Origin: Bugula neritina
Lineage: Eukaryota > Bryozoa > Gymnolaemata > Cheilostomatida > Bugulidae
Assembly: GCA_964035545.1 (NCBI GenBank)
Contig: OZ037765.1
Coordinates: 2,909,001 to 2,973,000 of the forward strand
Direction: 5' to 3'
Length of the DNA: 64,000 nucleotides
Part shown: in pieces, positions 26,504 through 39,680 of the stretch
Position numbering within the stretch: position 1 is the first letter of the stretch
How the letters are laid out: every line of letters starts with the position of its first letter
The notes under the pieces: generated by a model
Database searches by the model: none
What the model saw: only the letters and a program-made list of their open reading frames with translations
What the model was told of the DNA's origin: nothing
Made by a program: the position numbers and the translations under genes

Positions 26504-29500
26504 TCATGAATTTCCTAGTAACTGATATTTAACATCATGTCTTTTGATAACAGTTTCTGGCATACAGTACACAGGGTTGACTTGTGCTATAGATGTGTCT
26601 CCCAAAAGAGAGAGACCAGCCAAACCAAACAGAGTATGAAATGGATCCACCATATCGCCGGGTCTATCAGCAAACCCTCCTGTCTCCACATCCTGTATAA
26701 GTTTGTAGAGAATAATGCTGGGAGTGCGACTGAGGAAAATCGCTTGATGCAGCACAAAGTTTAGGGCTACTGAGTGCAATGGTTGGAGAGGATGTTTGGA
26801 GTTCCCACAAAGGTATGTATAAAATGCACTCAGTGACCCCAGACATTGTGCTGCATCTAACCGATATTAATAAAGTAAACAAGTTGCATTTTTATTAGGA
26901 ATGCAAAACGACAGAACCATAACAAGCGAAATAATATACGAGCCACCGGCCACTTAATATATCACACATTGGCTCTATATATCAGACAGCAAATCCACTT
27001 TAGGAAAGGAAACCATGAATTTAAACTAGAAAACTTTATAAAGAAATTTTACATCTGTAGCAAATATCGGCATATTTACTACAACAGTAATAAAAATAAA
27101 CAAAGAAATTTGTGGGTGATACATGCATAAAAGATGAAAAACGCCCTCTAAAAAATTATAAATAAAAAAAAACTATTCAGTATAATATTCTACATTTTCT
27201 ACTGATTTTCACAAAAAGCTTTGGGTTTGACTTTTGAGAGTACAAACATCACGTACAGTTGAGAAAAACTCTTTTGGAAGTTGTACACGTTTGTTACATA
27301 ACCTACTGTTTGTGAGCAAGTCAAGAGCAAAACTGTTGAAGGAAATATGCTAACTCTAAATGCTGTCTACTTGGCTTACAAATTTTCTGATCACTAGCCC
27401 CTACATACTTTTCCATAAATATAAATTTAATACTACTTTGATAGCCTATCCACACTTCCTTGTAGTGACAGCAAAAGCAATAAACACAGCTGTCTGCTTA
27501 CAGTAGTTTATGCTAGAGTGTTAGCACAGAGAATAACTTGCTCTCAGAAGAAAAGTTTGATGACCTATTTATACATATTAGGTTACAGAAACAGTTTGGG
27601 AGAAGCCAATAGTCATAAAACTTTTGATTCAACTGCTGAGATCTTTAGATACTTGTTCACTAAGCAGACTATTACTGTGATGTATAGTTTCAGTGGGAAA
27701 TCTTAGCTTAAAAGTAGCAATTTTATAATGAATTGATTTTTTCCTAAACTCTGCTATTTACTCAAGTGAGAGCACTGCATTTCCATTGCTGGCAAATTAC
27801 GGATAAATTTGTGGTTGCAGTTTGCATTAACTTATGGTCATAGTGTCATTCGATACCACTGTTTCCAAACATCAAATGAAAAATCCATTTGCATAATGCA
27901 ACAGCATGGAAACGCAGTGATAGTTTGAGTAAAACAGCTTAAACAAAACGCATAGCTCAATGAGCTCTGTAGTATACTACAAACATGAACTACACCAGGA
28001 CACTAGAGACATACTTGACATGCGAGAATATAGGTGGTGAGCTTAGCTGAGTCAATCCAGTGAAGTCGTCCAATCATCTTCAAGGACGCAAGCACCCACC
28101 ATGAATAACACACGTCTGGTAGTTTCTCTGGCCGTCCGTTCAGCCCACCAGATGGGAGTTGTCTCTCACACAGCCACCAGCCGAGTAGGTCAGCGTTGAC
28201 TAAATCCAGCCGACCAATCACAGACAAGAACCCCACACAGCAGTATATCTGATAAAAAAATTATGTAACAGCAGCTGAGATACAAACTCAAAGGAAATGT
28301 CTACCAAATATTATTTCAACATTTTCAACAATTACTCATACACATTGCTACGTAAAGTTAACAAATTATTAAATACAAATAAAATATGCACATAGACTAG
28401 GAAATATTTTAGAGTTATTAAAATTTATTTGAAACCTTTTTTAGAAAACTAAGCTCTGTAATTAGTAGTTATGATAGAGCATAGAAAGAAACAAAAATTA
28501 TACACCAGGAAATAATCTGGTGTCCATAAATGATTTGATCCTTATACAATCACTATAACATCAGAAACATTTAGAACAATGAGAGATTAAATTGGGTTGG
28601 AGTTATCTAATCTTGTCTTTAAACTTGTTTAGACCATAGAGTTACACTTATGCTGGGCTAGTCATTGACCTATTAAGTGTCAATTACTGGGGCTTGACCC
28701 AGACGCAGCCAACCTTATAAGTTTAAAAACTAAGTCAGCAAGGCTAAATTTTTAGACTTGTTTTTAAAGATAGAACATGATTAGAGAATAGCAGTTTAAA
28801 CACTAGTTGAGTCATGTAATAACCATCTAGGTTTGGTGAAGGAAAATATTTGTGTATGTTGCAACTTGCGGTGATGATAAGTTAATGAAAAGCTTTGCAT
28901 ATTGCTGATAATCAGAATGTTTATTAACAAGCCTGGCCAAACTGCATATACTAGTAGCATGTTGGTGTAAAAAAGAGCAGTGATCTAGATAATGTATTAT
29001 TATAGAGCTTTGCAACCAAGTATGTGATTTTAGTGTTATGCAAGCCAACACAATAAAAGTATTTAATTACAGCACATGTCAAAGGGGAGACATATTGATT
29101 ATCTAGCATTTACATCCCATGCAAAAAGAATTGAAAAGTTAAATTCATTTGCAAGTATTTTTGTACATTAAAATTAATCATTATAAGTTATGTCGATCAA
29201 TAAAAGATTTAGCCTCAGGTTATTACCTGCCCAGCATGAGATTCACTTCCGGGACGACATCCAAACCCACCGTCAAAGTTATTGCATGTCATGACAAACT
29301 CAGTGGCCTTGTCAATGTCGACAGCGTCTAGTCGGTGCAGTAAAGAGAGGCAGGCGACAGCACAGAAAGAGAACCTGGTGTCTACTTCTCCCCACTTGTC
29401 GCCATAGAAACTACCATCTTCTTGCTAATATCAAAAAAATTCAATTTTGAAACAGTGCAGATGGCTTACAAGCAAGTACATGGAAACACCTGTCTATTAT

Positions 29501-30259
29501 CTGCAGCAAACGACAACCAGGTGAAAAGTGCTTCACGGACCTAACCACTTCCCTCTTTCTACACAGCAAAGAAAGAATATGACTAAGAGTATATGCATTA
29601 TTGAAAAATATGAAAAAATATTGCGAAAAATTAAGAAACTGTTAGCTGTACAGCTGTTAACTTATGGCAGCAAATATTAGAACAGGAGCCAATTTAGAAT
29701 TTATACAATAATAGTCCATGACATGAATAGCATTTATAGTGATGAACAATCAAAATATAAATTATATAGTTTATTACCTGTAGTCCTTTGATGAAATTCA
29801 CCAGACTAGAGATGTTAATCGCATCTAAAGCATCATATAAACAGAGGATCTGCACGGCACTGAGGGAATACAATAGGTGAGGGTCGTGCGCTTGACTTGC
29901 CCCAAACCCTCCGCAATCGTGTTGACACGACTTCACAAAGTCTACAGCTTCCTGGAGAACAGAAAACTGGCAGCCGTAGTAAAAGTATCAGCAATATTTT
30001 ATAAATCCAAACACACATTTAAAGGATATAAAAAATCAAGAGTTCAAACCTGTCTGTCCATCCGATGAAGTTTTCCCATCAAGTCCATGGCAGTTAGTCC
30101 CCAATAAATCCCACTCATTCGCAAATACTCAGTCATGATGTATTCATAATCATTTTTTTTTTCGGAATAGGCATGAATGTAGTCACTGTGCTTGTCCAAA
30201 ATAAGTTCTGATATAACACCATGAGCTTTCAGATCTACATCCTTAATTGTAGTGCCCAT
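26504..30259 (-). CDS. RABGGTB: Rab geranylgeranyltransferase (GGTase-II) beta subunit
   Basis: Five exons on the minus strand, in order: 30259-30050, 29951-29778, 29424-29227, 28248-28015, 26692-26504; 1005 nt, 334 aa (human about 331). The enzyme transfers geranylgeranyl groups to C-terminal cysteines of Rab GTPases presented by REP, as a dimer with RABGGTA in the cytosol. Near-identical blocks to the human protein are visible: DDYEY-type start with [16 protein letters not shown] and [16 protein letters not shown] repeats, and [20 protein letters not shown]. Zinc ligands are present: Asp and Cys in LPDVCYSWW and His in VDPFHTLFG. All introns are phase 0. It is divergent from GLT1D1 and convergent with SLC15 copy 3. 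Two cut-off copies of its last exon lie between the SLC15 genes. Confidence 0.96.
27790..27950. repeat. Dispersed repeat, copy in RABGGTB intron 4
   Basis: About 100 bases (core AAACATCAAATGAAAAATCC, about 27868) resemble 43230-43380 in the third intron of APEX2 (AAACATCGAATGAAAAATCC). Both lie on the same strand. No coding signal; probably an old interspersed repeat. Confidence 0.5.
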
Positions 30260-32284
30260 AATCTAAAGCAAATAACTAAACATTGTAGTCAAAAGAACTA
30301 AAAAATACCAGTAGTTGATCATGATATAGTATCACACTTCTAACATATTTCAGGCAACGAACTGCATTTAGCTTTGTATTGTCAACTGAGAATTGTATAT
30401 TTCCCAAGAGTTTAAATAGAACTTGAGTTTTTTCAAGCATATTTCAAGGCTAAACAGCTTCGCAGAGCTAGCAAAGCAAGGTACTGGCTACTGTGAGCAA
30501 CTAAAACTGCATAATGAGCAAAAAGAAGCTTATAGACTAATCATTTTGAAAAATTATAAGTATTTGTAAAAAAAATTGAACTTATTAATTAATAAATTAC
30601 TGATACTGATGGTATTGGTAATTATTAGTATTACCATTACTATTACTATAGTATTAGTATTAGGCTAAAATCGAATAGCTTTTAAAGTTTTAAATATACA
30701 ATGAATACGCCAATGACACAAATCAATATAGTATTAACTATGTTTGCAATTAAAAAAAAATAAATATTGATATATTTATATTATTCATAATCATAATGAT
30801 AGTTTAAATTATTTCCAACAACTTGATGATGATCATCATGATGATGATGATCAACAGCATTTGTACTTCACTTTCAATCTGAGAAGTATATGATTTAATA
30901 CATTTAAAAAGACATCTATCAGCAATAAATTTTCAATATTTTTACTTTAGTGGAACAGAATGTTCATTTATTTCAAGGCCTAAGCCGTTGACTGTGAGTA
31001 CAAAGTGAAAGTGAAGGAGGGAGTCTGGAAACATAGGAAAGCGAACGGAAACTAAAGATAACAACTATTATTTGCTTCGCTGGAAATTATTAGCTAGTCA
31101 TTTTGACCCTTGTAACAAATAGCTCTTGACTATTATTGTAAAGTCGATATAGTTGACTAATTTTTAGGATCTGTTGCTAATTACTTAACTAGCCGCGCCC
31201 CCATTGGAGGACGTTGAAATAGTAAGTTGGTAAAATGTTAAAGGTGATTTACTTTCAGTGTCATGCTCATAGTCGTACTGATACTTTATCATCATTTATA
31301 TTCTTACTGATAGTGATACTTGTGTCGGTATTGATTGTGACACTGATAATGGATTTCATACAGATACTGAGTTTGATTACCATACATTATGAATATATGA
31401 TTATCATTACCAATACACATAGTCTTCAGTTGTTACACTTACAGTTACTGTTAGTTATAACTTGAAGTTAAACTTACAGTTACATGCCACACCTAAAGTT
31501 AAAGTCAAGCTCATAACTGATAACAATAACTCATAAGATTAAGTCATAATTATTAACTTATAAGATTAAGTCATGAGTAATAAGATTAAGAACAAGTGAT
31601 GGCTGATAGGTCATATTTATATTAATTAAATAGTAATATAAATATTAATAATATTAATAATCATATCAGTATCACTTCTGTATTTGACTTTGTTGCTGTT
31701 TAATTTTATTTAGTAATACTACCATATTCATAACCATGTTTATTTGATATTGATATTAATATAAATAACGACATTAGCACTGCACCAGTGGCTGTCAGAC
31801 TCATAAAACATTGACTTTGAGATGGAGTAAAGGTCAATATTTATATTAACAGTGAGACTGCTATAAATTTATAATTGATGGTTTAGTTTAGAGCTAAGCT
31901 AGCTTATTTCTTTACCAGTTTGAAACTCAAATTGAAAAATTACAAAAGTTTAAACTCAAGTGACCTAACTCAAAAAGAGTTAACATGTGTAAAGCATAAA
32001 TACTTGAAATAAGTTACTCAGTGTTTTATTCTTTAATAACCTGTAGCTACAATTTCTGCCTGCAGCCTATTCTACATGACTGTGTTGATATATTATCATG
32101 TAGTTCATTGTGAAGTAAAATGACTGGTAATATTATGTAATAATTGGCAAACTAATTAGTTGCTTTTATTCTGACTAGATTTAGCTTTGCACCAATTAGT
32201 TCACTGCCTTATAATTTAGTAATTTTCTATTTATACTGATTGTAACTGTGAGCTTCAATTTTAATATTTTAGAAGTTTTAGAAG
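30260..32284. promoter_or_regulatory. 2.0-kb divergent intergenic region, RABGGTB / GLT1D1
   Basis: Holds the promoters of both head-to-head genes. It is mostly AT-rich with low-complexity tracts: hexanucleotide repeat (30605-30662), an ATGATG/CATCAT run (about 30823-30853), degenerate GATACT-type repeats (31255-31470) and a TAAGATTAAGTCAT repeat (31536-31590). A small GC patch with an ATTGG (CCAAT) box at about 31192-31208 (CCGCGCCCCCATTGG) is the best promoter-like spot. No gene is recognised. Confidence 0.45.
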
Positions 32285-35200
32285 ATGGTTAAGATACTAT
32301 TTACATGTCCAAAACTTTCAACCTCAGGAAATTTTACTTCAGCAATGCGGATCAGGTTTACTTTTAAATCTAACTAATTTAATGTGTTGTGAAGTTTTAT
32401 TTTTCATTGTTAAATTTATTTTGTGCTACTTGTTGTAGCATTATATTTGATCTCAGTTGTATTTTGTATGCAGGGCACACCTTCAGGCTTTTGGTCACCA
32501 TGTGGATGTTTGTAGCATTGCTGATAGTTTACTTCTTTCTCCATCATGTCTTCACAGCTACTCCATCATATTCACTATCCATGCCTACAAATCAACTGGT
32601 CTTCTACAAGGTATCTGTAGTTGACTGAAAATTTTATTTGCAATTTTATTCTAAACTTGGTGGAGTATTCCGTATACTACTAGCATGAGGTTTTGAAGTT
32701 GAATTGAGAACAATATTAGCTCAATGTAATGTTTATTACAAAAAGGCTGAATAAGTAGAAATTATGCAGTTACTAAGTGTTATTTATTTTATTAAATAAA
32801 TTGCTTTTTTCAAACCTACACTAATGTACTATTTTGTTTCAGCTTTTTTCAAAACAATTTCAACCTATAATAGTTGCAAATATTTGATATATCATATCGA
32901 TAATTGATATATTTTCTGTTCATCAAAACTTATCACAGAATGTTTCAAATTATTAATTTTATTATTTAATCAAATTGTCTCCTTTTTATTATAGTGGTTA
33001 GTGAAGATTCGAAACTAGTCTTGCTGTTTGGAGGGACAGATTTGAATGAGAACATGAAATGTGATGAACAGCATGACTCCATGAAGCAGGTGGTTGACAG
33101 GTGCTCGCACTGTGTCGCCTTTAGTCAACCTCTTAAAGAACTAGCCTGCTCTGCTTGGGTATGACTTCTACCTTTAATTCTTTGCTGTATAGAATTTTGG
33201 CATCTCTCAACTTATGATCAACATTTACTCTCATACGTGTTTGAAAGATTTAAAACTCACCATAATTATCTATCCTCATGAGTAATGTTAGCAATCACGT
33301 CTCTTTAGTTGTAGCACAGAAATTATTGCCACCAGATGCATTTAAATTGTTTTCTACGAATTCTGCTGCCAGAGCTTATAAATTTAAATTCTGCAAATTT
33401 TTTTCTTGATGAAATCATTCTCAATTCACATAATTGTTGTATTTGTAGCCTGATATTGCTGGCAAGGTGTCTACGATTCATCAAGGTACACTTCTTAGAC
33501 AGATATTTTATTTCAACTCATGCCTAGATGATGCAATAGACCATGTAAAACTCAGCCAATCAGCGAAGTGTACCAGGTCAATGTCTTACCATTGTAACTG
33601 ATATAAAATTCTGCAAGTTCAATTGCAAAATGCATGCTTCTAAAAGCTAGTTGTGCAACTTTTTTTTCATGCATTATTTAATTTCATATCTTAAATTGAT
33701 GACTCTTGAAATGATTTTTTAAAATGTCTAAATTAAGTGTTTATAAAACGCAATTAAAAATTGCATGTCTAGAAAAATGACCTGGTACACTTTTGCAACT
33801 TAAGGCCAATTATTACATAACTGCCAGCTTAGTAGTTATTTGTTGTTGCAGCTTGAATGGGTTATTGTTTAGCATTGGAAGCTTGCAGTAAACATCTGTG
33901 AATTTGGTACATGACTTCGATTGGCTGGTTTTTGAATGGCCCTTTAGTATATGCATCTGGATGGCTGGGTAGTGTAGACTCCGCCTACATCTAGCTAATG
34001 TACAGTAGCCAATCCACAGTAGTATTACAAAATTTCTGTTTAACAAATGAAATATTCTGGTCATTTGTTTTGTACTTTACAATAGTAAATATTCTATTCA
34101 ACTAGAATTTTATTGTATGTAAGCCATGGGAACTACTAAGAGGTTAAATCAACCACCCATGCTGGTAATATTGTTGCTCGCAGTAATAGCAAGTCCACAC
34201 CGTATAAATATACACATAAGCTATTATGTGCAGCTTATAAATGCTGAAATGACCCCATTTCTTACTTTCAACTTGAAAAAAATTGTATTACATGTTCTGC
34301 CACTTCTGCACCAAGAATTTGTTTTCCTTTTAAATTTTGAAAATAGTAGTCAGTTTCTGCAGCAGTCAACTGCATCCACAATAAACAAGCTTTCAAATAA
34401 ACTATAAATATATGAAATATTAGTGTGGAAACAATGTAATTTAGTTCTTGCTATGATGAAAAATTACAAGAATATTATATAAAAGCTAGATATAGATTTC
34501 TATAAAATGGCACAGGTAAAAATAACACATTTTTACTTCAAATTCTAAATTTCATCAGCACTAAAGCATATAATGTAAGACGCACAAAAAACAGTGGTTT
34601 TAATGAAACATGTGAAGAAAGCAAACAGAAAACGTTATCAACAGAGTCAGCTGATATAGAGCAACAGAACTCATCTGACAGCCATCCTCATAGTCAGACT
34701 TCATCAGAAGTAACTAAGTTACCAGAATCATCAACTACTCAGAAAAGGCTCAAAAAGTTCCACGTTTAAACAAAAAGCAACTATTGAAAAAGTAAAAGTT
34801 TTTAAAACTTTCACCACTACAGATGAGCAAACTAAATTCTATACTGGAATACCTACACGTTCTCTATACTATTTTTTAGCAAGGTGAAAATTATGATTTT
34901 CTTATTGCAAAGATAGACTATGGTTTATTACAAATAAACAATGCAAGTCTCACTATGCTAAAATTTCTACATTGATTAAATTTAATGTGTAGTAAAACTG
35001 TCATTTTAATTAAATTTGTTGCAGTGTGAGTACATCATTCATACATTTTTTATTAAAGATGTTGTTTTATGTAAGATATTCATAAATACCACAGTGGTCA
35101 TCTGTATGCTTTGACTTATTTAGTTTAGGGTTTTATTTAAACAAGCAGCAGTATTTTATTTGTGGACAAATTGACTCACTTTCTCCAGGAAAAGTAAATT

Positions 35201-38200
35201 GTTTTGACTTAAATTTTCCTTGGTTATTTTAAAGCTTATCAAAAGTGGCCTCCTAATCTAATTTTTAGCTGAAACTAACTCAGTGTTTAAAACTAAAATG
35301 GTTTACACTTGTTACTAGTTTCACTTATTCACAAACATTATTAAATGCTATTCTAGAAATAATATGGGTTTGAATTAGTTATATTATAATTATAAAATGA
35401 AGTAATAATTGTTTTTCAACACTATTTGTTTAAACTCATAACTTCATTCAAAGCATGTATTCATACAACTAGCTTACCATGTACTGTTACAGTATTATGT
35501 AACACATGTTGACACGCATTACATTCTGTTTGGATGGTGATATATTGGGTCAAGCCTTCAGCTAGCAGTTCTTGAACTTCATAGTTGTTGCAAAATATAA
35601 CTGAAGCTACTTACCAGAGGGTAAAAACTGCTGAATGAATACAAACTAAGCACAAAATTTATTTAGCACATTCATTATAATTTGAATCATAATTTAATTT
35701 TCATTCTTTATTTTCTGTATTTAGATTTATATGTCTGAAGATGAAAGTTCTCACTCTCAGAAAAAAGTTAACAAGACAAGATAAACTTTTATTGGCTTTG
35801 ATGAAGCTGCGTCAAGATTTACAGTTTCAAATACTTGCTGGCCTTTTTTACATCTCTAGATTGCTAGCAAGCAAAACCTTCAAAAACACATTAGATATTT
35901 TAGCAAGAGAACTGAACAATATAATAGTTTTTCCAGCAAGAGAGAAGCTAAACATCCCTCTGAGCTTCCAAAGCCAATATGCTACCATATATTTACAGTT
36001 TATTTGAAAGCTTACGTTGTGGATGTTGACTGCTATAGAAACTGACTACTATTTTCAAAATTTAAAAGGAAAACAAGTTCCTGGTGCAGAAGTGGCAGAA
36101 TATGTAATACAATTTTTTTCAAGTTGAAAGTAAGAAATGGGACCATTTCAGCATTCATAAGCTGCACATAATAGCTTATGTGTATATTTATACGGTGTGG
36201 ACTTGCTATTACTGCGAGCAACAATATTACCAGCATGGGTGGTTGATTTAACCTCTTAGTAATTCCCATGGCTTACATACAATAAAATTCTAGTTGAATA
36301 GAATATTTACTATTGTAAAGTACAAAACAAATGACCAGAATATTTCATTTGTTAAACAGAAATTTTGTAATACTACTGTGGATTGGCTACTGTACATTAG
36401 CTAGATGTAGGCGGAGTCTACACTACCCAGCCATCCAGATGCATATACTAAAGGGCCATTCAAAAACCAGCCAATCGAAGTCATGTACCAAATTCACAGA
36501 TGTTTACTGCAAGCTTCCAATGCTAAACAATAACCCATTCAAGCTGCAACAACAAATAACTACTAAGCTGGCAGTTATGTAATAATTGGCCTTAAGTTGC
36601 AAAAGTGTACCAGGTCATTTTTCTAGACATGCAATTTTTAATTGCGTTTTATAAACACTTAATTTAGACATTTTAAAAAATCATTTCAAGAGTCATCAAT
36701 TTAAGATATGAAATTAAATAATGCATGAAAAAAAAGTTGCACAACTAGCTTTTAGAAGCATGCATTTTGCAATTGAACTTGCAGAATTTTATATCAGTTA
36801 CAATGGTAAGACATTGACCTGGTACACTTCGCTGATTGGCTGAGTTTTACATGGTCTATTGATGTTGACTTGTGTAGTATAGAAATTACCCAGTGTCTGT
36901 AGTGTAATGGTAGTTCGCCTGCTTGCAAGCCAGCGGTCTCGGGTTCGAATCCCAATGGCAACAAAAGTTTTATAGCTGGAGCAATCAAATTATATTTTGT
37001 TAATATCTTTTTAAAAAAACTCTGTATTTAATTATGATTAACTTTGCTTGACCCCAAAAAGCTTATTTTACTGAATAAAAAACTATTTTTATCTATATTT
37101 TATCTATTGTCACATATTTATATATTATGTAATATTATAATCTATTGTTGTATTTTGTTTTTTCAGAACTTACATACAACGAACCTGTTATATGTAGTAA
37201 AGTTACCATGTGTAGGTAACTATGGTAACTGTTAAAGTTAATGCTGTAGGTATTCACACTTGTCCGAGTGAATCATTCATGTTTAGAGATTACCTGCGGA
37301 CTACATATTCTTATAGAGCTCAGTCTAAGATTCTGCTGCTAGTGGCTGGCATCAGACCAGTGAAAGACCCTCTGTTTCTCTTGGAAGAGTTTGCTAGTAA
37401 GTGCTGGTAATTTTCTGTTTTCAATGTCCGAAATGTTATTTTGTAATTTTCTGTTTAGTAAATCAAAGTTGTCAGCCCTTGTCATCTGTGATGAAAGCAT
37501 ATATATTAAGGAGACAACTCCATGATATTTTAACTTCAATATGTATATCACAAAAATCGGATTTAATTCACTGTAGTAATAGAATAGTAATTTATAGTCT
37601 TCGTTTATAATGCAGGCTCAGGTTTTGAAAAAGTATAGACTCTCATCTTATTCAAGTTACACATCATTTTAGACTCAGAACTTTCCAACACAATGAGTTT
37701 TGTTGTTATTGGCCCCCTGGTGAGTAACTAAGTGTGCTTTTAGCTAAAGTGAACCCGGCTTTAGATGTGTCACATTGTATACTAATCACCAACTGTAATG
37801 ATACTTTCCAGTGATTCACACACTTACTGTGCCAAACACCCTTTGCCTTTTGATTTTCTCTCTTTATTTGAAGTTTTATTATATAATTTTCCAAAAAAAT
37901 AATCCGAAAATTTCATGTACGAGTATAAATGGTTGATATGATGCATCAAGTGTGTTGACTAAATGTCTGTGTGCTTGTCACCTTGTCCTTACAGCCCTAG
38001 TCGCTAGATAGCACAGCTGTGTGCAGTGACTCAATACGCAGCCTCTCCATCAGCAAGCCAAATGTTGTGTATAGTAATATTATTTTTATAATTTATAAAA
38101 AATTAAAGTTATCGCTGTTTTGCAGTAATCTAATAATGTTTTCTCTTCATAGTACCCTAGCGTTAACTTTCCCTGACACTCTCATAATTCTGCTGTTGTG

Positions 38201-39680
38201 TGTCTCTTGATAAGTGTTGCACGTGAAATTATTTTCTGGCACTCTGTTGAAACTAAGTTAAACATTATCAGTACAGTAATTTTTGCACTTTTATATAAAT
38301 TGTTGTTTTGTTTAGGCAGATAAAGATTACAGGGAAAAATTCTTTGCTGGGATTCAAAAGTTAAGGTACTACTGGTTTTTATATAATTCTGAGTGTTTTA
38401 CAGTTTCTTTGGTATAACTTTAGTCACTAAGCTCCCTTGACATAGTGAGAGAATAGACCTGGCTTAAACACATGAAGTGCTTGGAAAGTTGGTCCACACT
38501 TCCATAAGCATTCTTGATGATCTCAAAATTATTTTTCTATTATTTTAAATCCTGATGTTATGTTGTCAGCATAGTTTAGAGTAGAAATTACTTTCCCACC
38601 AAAATCTTCATCCAAACATCAGCTTCTTTTAATAGAAATTTTAATCTCACTTACTACATTTTGTTTTATCTATTTTAATAAATTCATTTCTATCACCTCA
38701 TGATTTGTATCAATAAAATTGTATTGAGTTTTGCTTTATTAATCAGCCTAATAGCGTTACTTTTGCAGACAGCGAAATGTCTTCTATGCTGGAGAGATGT
38801 CAATTGAAGACGTTCATGCAGCCATACAGCAGAGTGATTGTCTTGTGAACAGTTCCACTAGTGAGGGTATGTGTGCAGCCATACTGGAGGTTGGTACACT
38901 CACTATATTCCCCCTGCACCTCTCATACATAGGTTTAGAGTACCCTTCCTATATCTCCGCACCTTTTGTAATTATGGCTAAAGGTGCCCTGTCTTTGCAC
39001 TCTAACGCTATGTGAATTTATAAAAATTGTTTATTTTAGTGGATAAACACTTGTAAAGCTTGATTTTTTATAATTATTTTATCAATTTTTTATACAACTC
39101 AATAAAGTTTTGAATCATTTGCATATCTTATTATTTATTCCTGTAACTTCATTCTAAACCTATTTTTAAATTGTTAGGCATTTGATTTGCAAACACCGGT
39201 AATAGCAAGGGAAAACGCTGGCAACTGTTATCTTGTGAAGCATGAAGTGACGGGGCTGTTATACAAAACTGCACAGGTGTGTCTTTCGGTTAATATTGGT
39301 AGTAGATAACAGTGTCTTCTGATATTATAGGTGCACTTTATACTTGTTTAACAATGCTTATGCTATATTGGACTTGGTTTATTTTAAAGTTCTTAGGATT
39401 TTTAGCTGTGTATGATGGTTCAGCCATGTTTTATGATGCTGGGGATTTGTATTACGATGATTTAGGTATGCATTAGGGTGTTTCACCTGTGCACTATAAT
39501 ATTTTACATGCATATTATGATATATTTTTACAGGATTTTGTCCAGTGCGTCAAAAAACTGATGAATTCAAACGATTTAAAGGTAAAACTGTCATCTAATG
39601 CAAAACATCATCTTATGCAATCATTTTCACCTGAGAAAGAAAAAGAATTGTACGGCCAACTGCTTAAACAACTTGAGTAA
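32285..39680 (+). CDS. GLT1D1: Glycosyltransferase 1 domain-containing protein 1
   Basis: Ten exons: 32285-32355, 32474-32610, 32995-33158, 33449-33485, 37250-37396, 37673-37719, 38316-38365, 38769-38889, 39178-39276, 39534-39680; 1020 nt, 339 aa (human about 346), all junctions in frame. It is a GT4-fold retaining glycosyltransferase-like protein whose acceptor is not well defined. Recognised blocks: MVKILFTCPKLSTSGNFT start, FGGTDLNE (third exon), VAGIRPVKDPLFL, and SEGMCAAILE with the EX7E pair of GT4 enzymes, then NAGNCYLVKHEVTGLL. No signal peptide is evident, so it is probably cytosolic. Intron 4 (33486-37249) contains a 3.3-kb transposon and a tRNA-like repeat. It converges with APEX2; an AATAAA lies at 40031-40036. 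In human it neighbours SLC15A4. Confidence 0.95.
33534..36861 (+). mobile_element. DNA transposon with about 850-bp terminal inverted repeats
   Basis: The left arm (33534-34382) and right arm (36013-36861) are inverted copies, almost identical over their whole length. Ends read CAATAGACC and GGTCTATTG, flanked on both sides by ATG (33531-33533, 36862-36864), a possible 3-bp target-site duplication. Between the arms are remnants of an HTH_Tnp_4/DDE_Tnp_4-type transposase (separate entry). This suggests an IS4EU/ISL2EU- or Harbinger-like element that lost the rest of its transposase. It lies wholly in intron 4 of GLT1D1. ORFs within the arms (33813-34064 and its mirror 36331-36582) are probably not genes. 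Confidence 0.85.
34551..36007 (+). pseudogene. Transposase remnant (HTH_Tnp_4 / DDE_Tnp_4 type)
   Basis: Three pieces read as parts of one transposase. The first, 34551-34769, is a Ser/Gln-rich linker ending KRLKKFHV. The second, about 34765-34883, one frame off, reads TDEQTKFYTGIPTRSLYYFL, the typical segment before the helix-turn-helix of this class. The third begins at about 35725 after an apparent intron (donor GTGAAA at 34884, acceptor near 35724): LTRQDKLLLALMKLRQDLQF, then VFPAREKL, the start of the DDE domain. Stop at 36005-36007. The catalytic DDE residues are missing, replaced by the right inverted repeat, so it is inactive. Family assignment rests on remembered motifs. Confidence 0.65.
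36893..36963 (+). repeat. tRNA-like SINE head
   Basis: Contains an A-box-like TAGTGTAATGGTAG and a perfect B-box GGTTCGAATCC, as in tRNA genes, but the anticodon stem does not pair well. Related copies at 44797, 45015 and 56546 share GCCTGCTT and the GGCAA(A/T)ATTATTTT-like tail. I call it a tRNA-derived SINE rather than a working tRNA. It starts 29 bases after the transposon's right end. Confidence 0.6.

Larger units (their letters stand above)
21095..26680 (+). repeat. Tandem duplication unit 3 (SLC15 copy 3 to within RABGGTB)
   Basis: Third unit. Homology to units 1 and 2 runs through the 3' flank into the last exon of the intact RABGGTB gene and stops there at the same point (CAAACCCTC, 26680) where the remnants are cut. 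This is the parental arrangement at the right-hand side. Confidence 0.88.

Noticed and set aside
33813-34064. 83-codon ORF that occurs twice in mirror image (also 36331-36582)
   Set aside because: It lies in the transposon's inverted repeats; identity of the copies reflects the arms, not coding selection.
36893-36963. Functional tRNA gene
   Set aside because: A- and B-boxes are present, but the anticodon stem does not pair and related copies occur with a shared tail, so a SINE is more likely.
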